This document shows, piece after piece, positions 61,601-64,000 of a stretch of DNA of 64,000 nt. Position 1 is the first letter of the stretch; the number at the start of each line of letters is the position of its first letter. This DNA comes from Pseudomonas brassicacearum. Lineage in GTDB: Bacteria > Pseudomonadota > Gammaproteobacteria > Pseudomonadales > Pseudomonadaceae. Location: contig NZ_MOBJ01000009.1 of the NCBI RefSeq assembly GCF_003732225.1, positions 186,001 to 250,000 on the forward strand, written 5' to 3'. The notes beneath the pieces were generated by a model. The model worked only from the letters and a program-made list of their open reading frames with translations, ran no database searches and had not been told where the DNA came from. The position numbers were made by a program, and so were the translations under genes.

Positions 61601-62327
61601 TGTCATCGATGCAGCTCAAGAGGCAGATCGACTGAAAATCGATTCGGCTATGGCTGAGGTCATTGAAGTATTGGATCAGGTGGCTGTGGTCGCCGCTGTG
61701 GATGGTGCCGCCGAAGCCAATGATCCCTCAGGCGCTTTGCCTGAGTTGAAGTACGCCAAGGCGGTATCTATCACTCCAGTTGAGGATGTTCCAGCTTTTG
61801 TTCGTCCCCTTGAACATTTGGTTTATAAGGAAGCCGATCCTCGTCAAGCGGTAGGGTTGGTCGACCCAGATCAGTTCTTTGAGCCGAGTTACACAGAAAC
61901 ATTGGAGCAGATGATTGCTCATGTGGTAGCGGAAGAGGGGCCTGTTCTGGACACAGCGCTCGCAAGGCGCATTGCCCGGGCTCATGGCTGGGTGCGAACA
62001 GGCTCACGGATACGTGATCGCGTTGACCAAATTGCCCGGGCACGATTCCGTTCACATGAAGAGGAGCAGACAGGAGTCTTCTTCTGGCCTGCTCATATCG
62101 AGTCGGACACCAGTGTCGTCTTCCGTAAGCCCGGCGACGAAGATTCCACGAGGGGGCTTTCTGAAATCTGCCTGCCAGAACTGCGTGCTTTGGTTGATGA
62201 GATGGTGCAGCAGGGCCACGAAGGTGAGTCCTTGATATACGCGGTTGCGAAGGAAGCTGGTGTAAGTAAGCTTGCTCATGCGGGACGTCAGCGAATTGAG
62301 AAGGCCATACGTCAAACGGGGGAGTAG
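55698..62327 (+). CDS. hhe: Giant DUF4011-helicase-Vsr-DUF3320 protein, Hhe-type defence protein
   Basis: About 2,209 residues. In order: a transglutaminase-like region near 190-290 with C239, H265 and D283/D284 in a plausible triad; DUF4011 from about 398 (RWQRKLLDLSLRNNLLNF); SF1 helicase with Walker A GPPGTGKS at 712-719; a helical insertion of about 800 residues; Walker B DEAS at 1561; GDPKQLPPTSFF; and motif VI near R1801 (NVAITRARQE). A PD-(D/E)xK Vsr/MTES_1575-like nuclease follows (E1860/E1861, D1886, E1903-x-D1905), then DUF3320 from about 2066. The start is ATG after AAGGA, 9 bases; a TTG at 55692 is possible. This layout is that of the Hhe antiphage proteins. Confidence 0.88.
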   Translation: MDDIVQPLTPQEEVQPKELKILATLVAKLNLADFQNAIPVIRELRISNETNDRFVNATLTLTSAPEVFKSKIWRIDEIAADSFRVIPGLDLVLDGPLLSRLTEAEMSTFTFALEVDDKEADSGRKDVARFEQVVDLLPRNQWGGLRHIPDMTAAFVQPNDAAVERLLKQAAELLRLSDKPSALDGYEGGPKRAWQLASAVWGAVARMKLDYALPPASFEQSGQKIRSPSQIADSGLATCLDLTLLFCAALEQIGLNPVIVFTHGHAFAGLWLKPEEFTTALVDDVTAVRKRVKLQELVLFETTLITHNSIPPFSYAVEMGTKQVAEDAESVFEMLLDIRRARLQRIKPLASSEAQIARVAVAESDESPSLLVEEAIGIADDNIEVQVEDLSKLDPADRLGRWQRKLLDLSLRNNLLNFKMGKRALKLESPDPGALEDILAGGQALKLLTRPDLMDGADPRERALFEQREREDVRRRHAEDALKRREVFVALTSTEMDGRLTELYRSARTALQEGGSNTLFLAIGFLSWTREDRAGQKYKAPLVLVPVTLERKSARSGFTIVLHDDEPRFNPTLIEMLRQDFELSLGSLEQELPRDDSGLDIAGIWNKVGHAIKDIAGWELSEDVVLSMFSFAKYLMWKDLAENAEHLRQSPVVQHLLDTPRDSFISDIPFPEAESLDRDYGPTDVFCPLPADSSQLAAVMAAAKGKDFVLIGPPGTGKSQTISNMIAQSIAQGRRVLFVSEKIAALDVVYRRLREIGLGEFCLELHSSKARKTDVLAQLQSAWEAKGQVDAAAWEVEAQRLASLRDSLNIYVERLHRRHRNGYTIYDAIGTVTSGVDEAVAPLGWPSPDTHDQKAVLELRELGDRLEVNAQAVGYSQLAGNPLSAVGQAEWSPHWQQQFVQAARDVLPSVIEVQRAADRFVELSGLPVTEYTPTALEGLSILSRALPSAAGQDWRFALRPDARSISQRLSDGCTWVDEHRDTNSRLSALWSSRIIAEAKQGIDLLQQRRAIFVDLGPAWPQSVTDVIGQAVTLLGQIDDLKHQLTASYGDAIEVLDTELLLREWKDAEESFWPKSWFGKRRIAGLLAPTQTSTGEVDNGKDLATWVEIRSVCRAIDELEPGHECVAVWQGAKSEATHLATAIKLQEAIRLQKNNSAWIDDGLQLVEQGQLGDELKEELCRLRALTRLDAGLDELVDLSSATSSLWSGLITDIDVLTAALRFQAERRDIEERGRLVDDHPHVEEGRCGSSFKADFDLLKKRAAVERELVDLADLREIVPVWNDLKTKVDVARRAVAFQGEMATAVAKLALNPEQVAAYKAPLQTLLGDGNALLEPEAAIAIAGVTLREKLELLQERAAHLTAVGHFTEMGVIEIAHLALSDIKKNCETVVSSESRLKAWCAWRKVRDEAYAVGLAPIVQAMETGAITSGKVRRVLEVNYARWWLNTTVDNEEVIRTFVSVEHEQRIRDFRALDDKFTELTKDWLRARLCSDLPSQDSVSRSSEWGVLRHEMGKKTKHIPLRELMSRASEALTKLTPCLLMSPLSIAQYLPPASTPFDLVIFDEASQIPVWDAIGAMARGKRVVMVGDPKQLPPTSFFNRAESTAEDEDIEADLESILDECISANLPMRNLNWHYRSRHESLIAFSNQRYYQSKLVTFPSPFTSDKAVRLCPVPGVYDKGGARTNLIEARCLVADLVARLQSPAFRESRRTVGVVTFNGEQQKLIMDMLDEACRKDPALDSYFAESELEPVFVKNLESVQGDERDIIYFSTTYGKDAAGVLSMNFGPMNRPGGERRLNVAITRARQELVVFSTLRPEHIDLARTQSIGVRDLKHFLEFAERGPRALAEADFGSVGGFDSPFEEAVAAALAKKGWQIFTQIGVSSFRIDLGVVHPDAPGRYLAGIECDGATYHRSATARDRDKLREFVLRGLGWEIVRIWSTDWWVDAVGTAEKVHLRLSEILAESRAKQAVIDAAQEADRLKIDSAMAEVIEVLDQVAVVAAVDGAAEANDPSGALPELKYAKAVSITPVEDVPAFVRPLEHLVYKEADPRQAVGLVDPDQFFEPSYTETLEQMIAHVVAEEGPVLDTALARRIARAHGWVRTGSRIRDRVDQIARARFRSHEEEQTGVFFWPAHIESDTSVVFRKPGDEDSTRGLSEICLPELRALVDEMVQQGHEGESLIYAVAKEAGVSKLAHAGRQRIEKAIRQTGE

Positions 62328-62335
62328 CAAGAAGC

Positions 62336-62366
62336 AAGGGGTGCCGTGAAGGTACCCCTTATTTGT
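62336..62366 (+). terminator. Terminator after the giant gene
   Basis: AAGGGGTGCC and GGTACCCCTT pair around a GTGAA loop, followed by ATTTG. It lies eight bases after the stop codon, so the next gene is probably transcribed separately from the 62370-62500 spacer. Confidence 0.78.
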
Positions 62367-62514
62367 TGATAATTAGCCTTGCCCTCGCTTTGTGATGCGT
62401 GGAGTACAAATGCGCTCCTTCTGGGTTACCTGGTATTTCCAGGTTCTCAGGTGATTCAGGCAAAGCTACGAGCTATGCTAATGTGCCATCACATGAACGG
62501 TATGGAGAGTCGTG

Positions 62515-63519
62515 ATGGGTTGGAAAGGGACTGTACGTTCGCTGCAAGCGTCTGCGCGGCGATCAGAGCGCAACGCTCATCGCCGGCAGCGTGAGCTTGA
62601 AAAGCGACAGAAAGAGTTCGCGAAAATGGAAGCGCTGGAGCAGGCAGCGCATGAAGTCGAGGTGTACGAAAATCACATCGATATCCTCCTTTCGATGCAC
62701 AAGGAATGTGCCGAGCCTGTGAAATGGAAGCGGCTTCTCTCCAATCCAGAACCGAGACAGCCACTCAAGAGCGGTACTCTTGAGCAAGAAGCTACGCATG
62801 TGGCCGCTACATATCACCCCAATTTCTGGGCTCGGCTCTTCAAGCTAGGGGCTCGTCAACGCCTAGCCCTGATAGGCAAGATTGGCGCTGCACAGGCGGA
62901 AGACGAAAGGCAATATCAGGCTCAGTTTGATGAATGGAAAACTGCCCATACCGAGTGGGCAGAGGAGAGGGACATTGCGATCCGTATCCTTGATGGTGAC
63001 CGTCAGGCCAAGCTAGATGCCATCGAAGCTTTCGAGTCGTTTGCAGAAATCTCACACCTCGGCTCAGCGATTCAGATGATTGTTCATGAAGGTGGTGTCC
63101 TAGAAGCCAAGGTCGCTATCCATGGCTCCGAAGTGATTCCGACCGAAATCAAATCTCTACTCAAAAGCGGCAAGCTGTCGACCAAAGCTATGCCTGCTGG
63201 GCGGTTCAACGAGCTTCACCAGGACTACGTATGCAGCTGCGCTCTGCGAGTAGGTCGAGAGTTGTTGGCAATCCTGCTGGATGACTTGGTCATCGTCACC
63301 GCTCTGGACAATGTGCTCAATAGCTCGACAGGTCATATGGAGGAGCAGCCAATTCTGAGTGTTGCGTTCTCTAGGCCAACTGTTGACGGACTTAACCTCG
63401 AAACCATAGACCCGTCTGATGCGATGAAGAATTTCGTCCACAACATGAGTTTCAAGAAGGGCACCGGATTCTCGGCCGTTGCTGCCCTTGATGCTCAGCG
63501 CTTCGCCGTAACCGTATAA
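62515..63519 (+). CDS. Unknown protein beside the Hhe-type gene
   Basis: A 334-residue soluble protein. The N-terminal 60 residues form a charged helix (RSERNAHRRQRELEKRQKEF), and a helical middle (AEDERQYQAQFDEWKTAH) follows. A beta-rich C-terminal half contains GGVLEAKVAIHGSEVIPTEI and a double cysteine (YVCSCALRVGRELLAILLDD). No catalytic motif or family recognised. GGAGAG precedes; GTG at 62512 is the alternative start. It is the only intact neighbour in the island and a candidate partner or separate system. Confidence 0.72.
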   Translation: MGWKGTVRSLQASARRSERNAHRRQRELEKRQKEFAKMEALEQAAHEVEVYENHIDILLSMHKECAEPVKWKRLLSNPEPRQPLKSGTLEQEATHVAATYHPNFWARLFKLGARQRLALIGKIGAAQAEDERQYQAQFDEWKTAHTEWAEERDIAIRILDGDRQAKLDAIEAFESFAEISHLGSAIQMIVHEGGVLEAKVAIHGSEVIPTEIKSLLKSGKLSTKAMPAGRFNELHQDYVCSCALRVGRELLAILLDDLVIVTALDNVLNSSTGHMEEQPILSVAFSRPTVDGLNLETIDPSDAMKNFVHNMSFKKGTGFSAVAALDAQRFAVTV

Positions 63520-63539
63520 CCGAACGGTAAGTAGGGGTA

Positions 63540-63710
63540 ACAGGAGTACTCTTTTTTCTGGTCGCCCCACCGATAACGGTAGAAAAAGCTGACCGACACA
63601 CCGCCCTTGCAGACTGAAATTTGACCGGCCAGATTGCCATCCTCCCTGAGGATCTGGCCGGCATCGTTGGCGGTCAGCGACTGGAGTTCTTTGATGGTGA
63701 TTTTAGCCAT
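63540..63710 (-). pseudogene. Truncated P4-type integrase, N-terminal 57 codons
   Basis: From ATG at 63710 the translation is the DUF4102 arm-binding domain of P4-family integrases (MAKITIKELQSLTANDAG, LREDGNLAGQISV, SFFYRYRWGDQKKEYS). Homology stops near 63540 after YSC; the frame then runs into unrelated residues to a stop at 63495, inside the end of the gene at 62515. The catalytic domain is absent. It begins 160 bases inside the distal repeat. Confidence 0.85.
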
Positions 63711-63870
63711 AAAATAGGTTTCCCCTACTTTTCCCCCCACAAAAACGGCGGCTCTTGATGGACGTTCCTGGACTCTCGTAGAACCGAACACCGCTGGAGC
63801 TCAAGTAAATACACGCTTGGAAAAATCCAGAGTAAAACTTTCGAAGCTTTCAAGAAGTATGAAAAAGAAG

Positions 63871-63987
63871 ATGGGGTGCTAGGGGGCGAATGTTCGAATC
63901 ACTCTGTCCCGACCATATTATTCAAAGGGGTCGCGAGATTTTATCTCGCGACCCCTTTTTATTTTATAACGTTTTTACCCCTACAAA
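63871..63987 (+). repeat. Distal attachment repeat of island 2, degenerate
   Basis: ATGGGGTGCTAGGGG, GTTCGAATCACT and GTCCCGACCATAT parts match the tRNA-Pro copy, with several substitutions in the T-arm and one in the acceptor strand. The terminator hairpin (GGGGTCGCGAGAT/ATCTCGCGACCCC) is kept. Without the tRNA 5' half it cannot be a working tRNA. Confidence 0.88.
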
Positions 63988-64000
63988 ACGACTGGCTCTC

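Larger units (their letters stand above)
55393..63987. mobile_element. Genomic island 2, integrated in tRNA-Pro(GGG)
   Basis: About 8.5 kb between the tRNA-Pro gene and a degenerate copy of its 3' half. It carries only two intact genes, the giant helicase-nuclease and its downstream neighbour, plus the start of a P4-type integrase. With integrase broken and repeats no longer identical, it is probably fixed in place. Such tRNA-anchored islands commonly carry phage defence genes. Confidence 0.88.

Noticed and set aside
63871..63915. A second tRNA-Pro gene
   Set aside because: Only the 3' half is present and it carries substitutions; there is no D-arm or 5' acceptor strand.

Overview
The window is a 64 kb stretch of a Pseudomonas chromosome, most likely of the P. 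fluorescens group. The evidence is the gene order leuD-leuB-asd-usg-fimV-truA-trpF-accD-folC-dedD-cvpA-purF-metZ, the typical pseudomonad REP elements built on a GTGGGAGCGAGC core, an RsmE-type CsrA paralogue, a DUF1654 gene beside endA, and a thrS-infC-rpmI-rplT-pheST-ihfA block.

Layout. 0-17.6 kb is core metabolism on the + strand: leucine, aspartate-family, tryptophan, fatty-acid, folate, purine and methionine genes, plus the polar organiser FimV. One M24-peptidase-like gene is on the minus strand. 17.8-19.9 kb holds four tRNA genes (Val-UAC, two identical Asp-GUC, Val-GAC) and a PuuB-type oxidase. 19.87-30.05 kb is a genomic island inserted in the 3' half of tRNA-Val(GAC), bounded by perfect 82-bp direct repeats, with its tyrosine integrase at the distal end. 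It carries secreted small proteins (one Rap1a/Tai-like), an AT-rich two-gene module whose second member resembles the putative phage abortive infection family, a serine recombinase, an XRE regulator, a winged-helix protein next to three 22-bp iteron-like repeats, and a zinc-binding-like protein of unknown role. 30-33.2 kb looks like debris of older insertions: an integrase C-terminal fragment, small hypothetical genes and broken genes, then a PrpA-like phosphatase.

33.7-47.6 kb returns to the core genome: a DUF2214 membrane protein, rsmE, a SPOR-like lipoprotein, endA, a periplasmic asparaginase/glutaminase with a sigma-54-like promoter, and a complete ribose operon (rbsBACRKD). The operon ends in an exported nucleoside hydrolase and has a LacI-type palindrome at its promoter. 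Small envelope proteins and a cold-shock gene follow. 47.98-55.3 kb is the translation block thrS-infC-rpmI-rplT-pheS-pheT-ihfA-merR, ending at tRNA-Pro(GGG).

55.39-63.99 kb is a second island in tRNA-Pro. A degenerate copy of the tRNA 3' half, its terminator and flank closes it. It holds a giant protein of about 2,209 residues (transglutaminase-like region, DUF4011, split SF1 helicase, Vsr/MTES_1575-like nuclease, DUF3320), matching the architecture of the Hhe antiphage system. Next to it are an uncharacterised gene of 334 codons and the truncated start of a P4-type integrase. This probably immobilised defence island and the AT-rich AbiC-like pair in the first island are the most promising places for undescribed biology.
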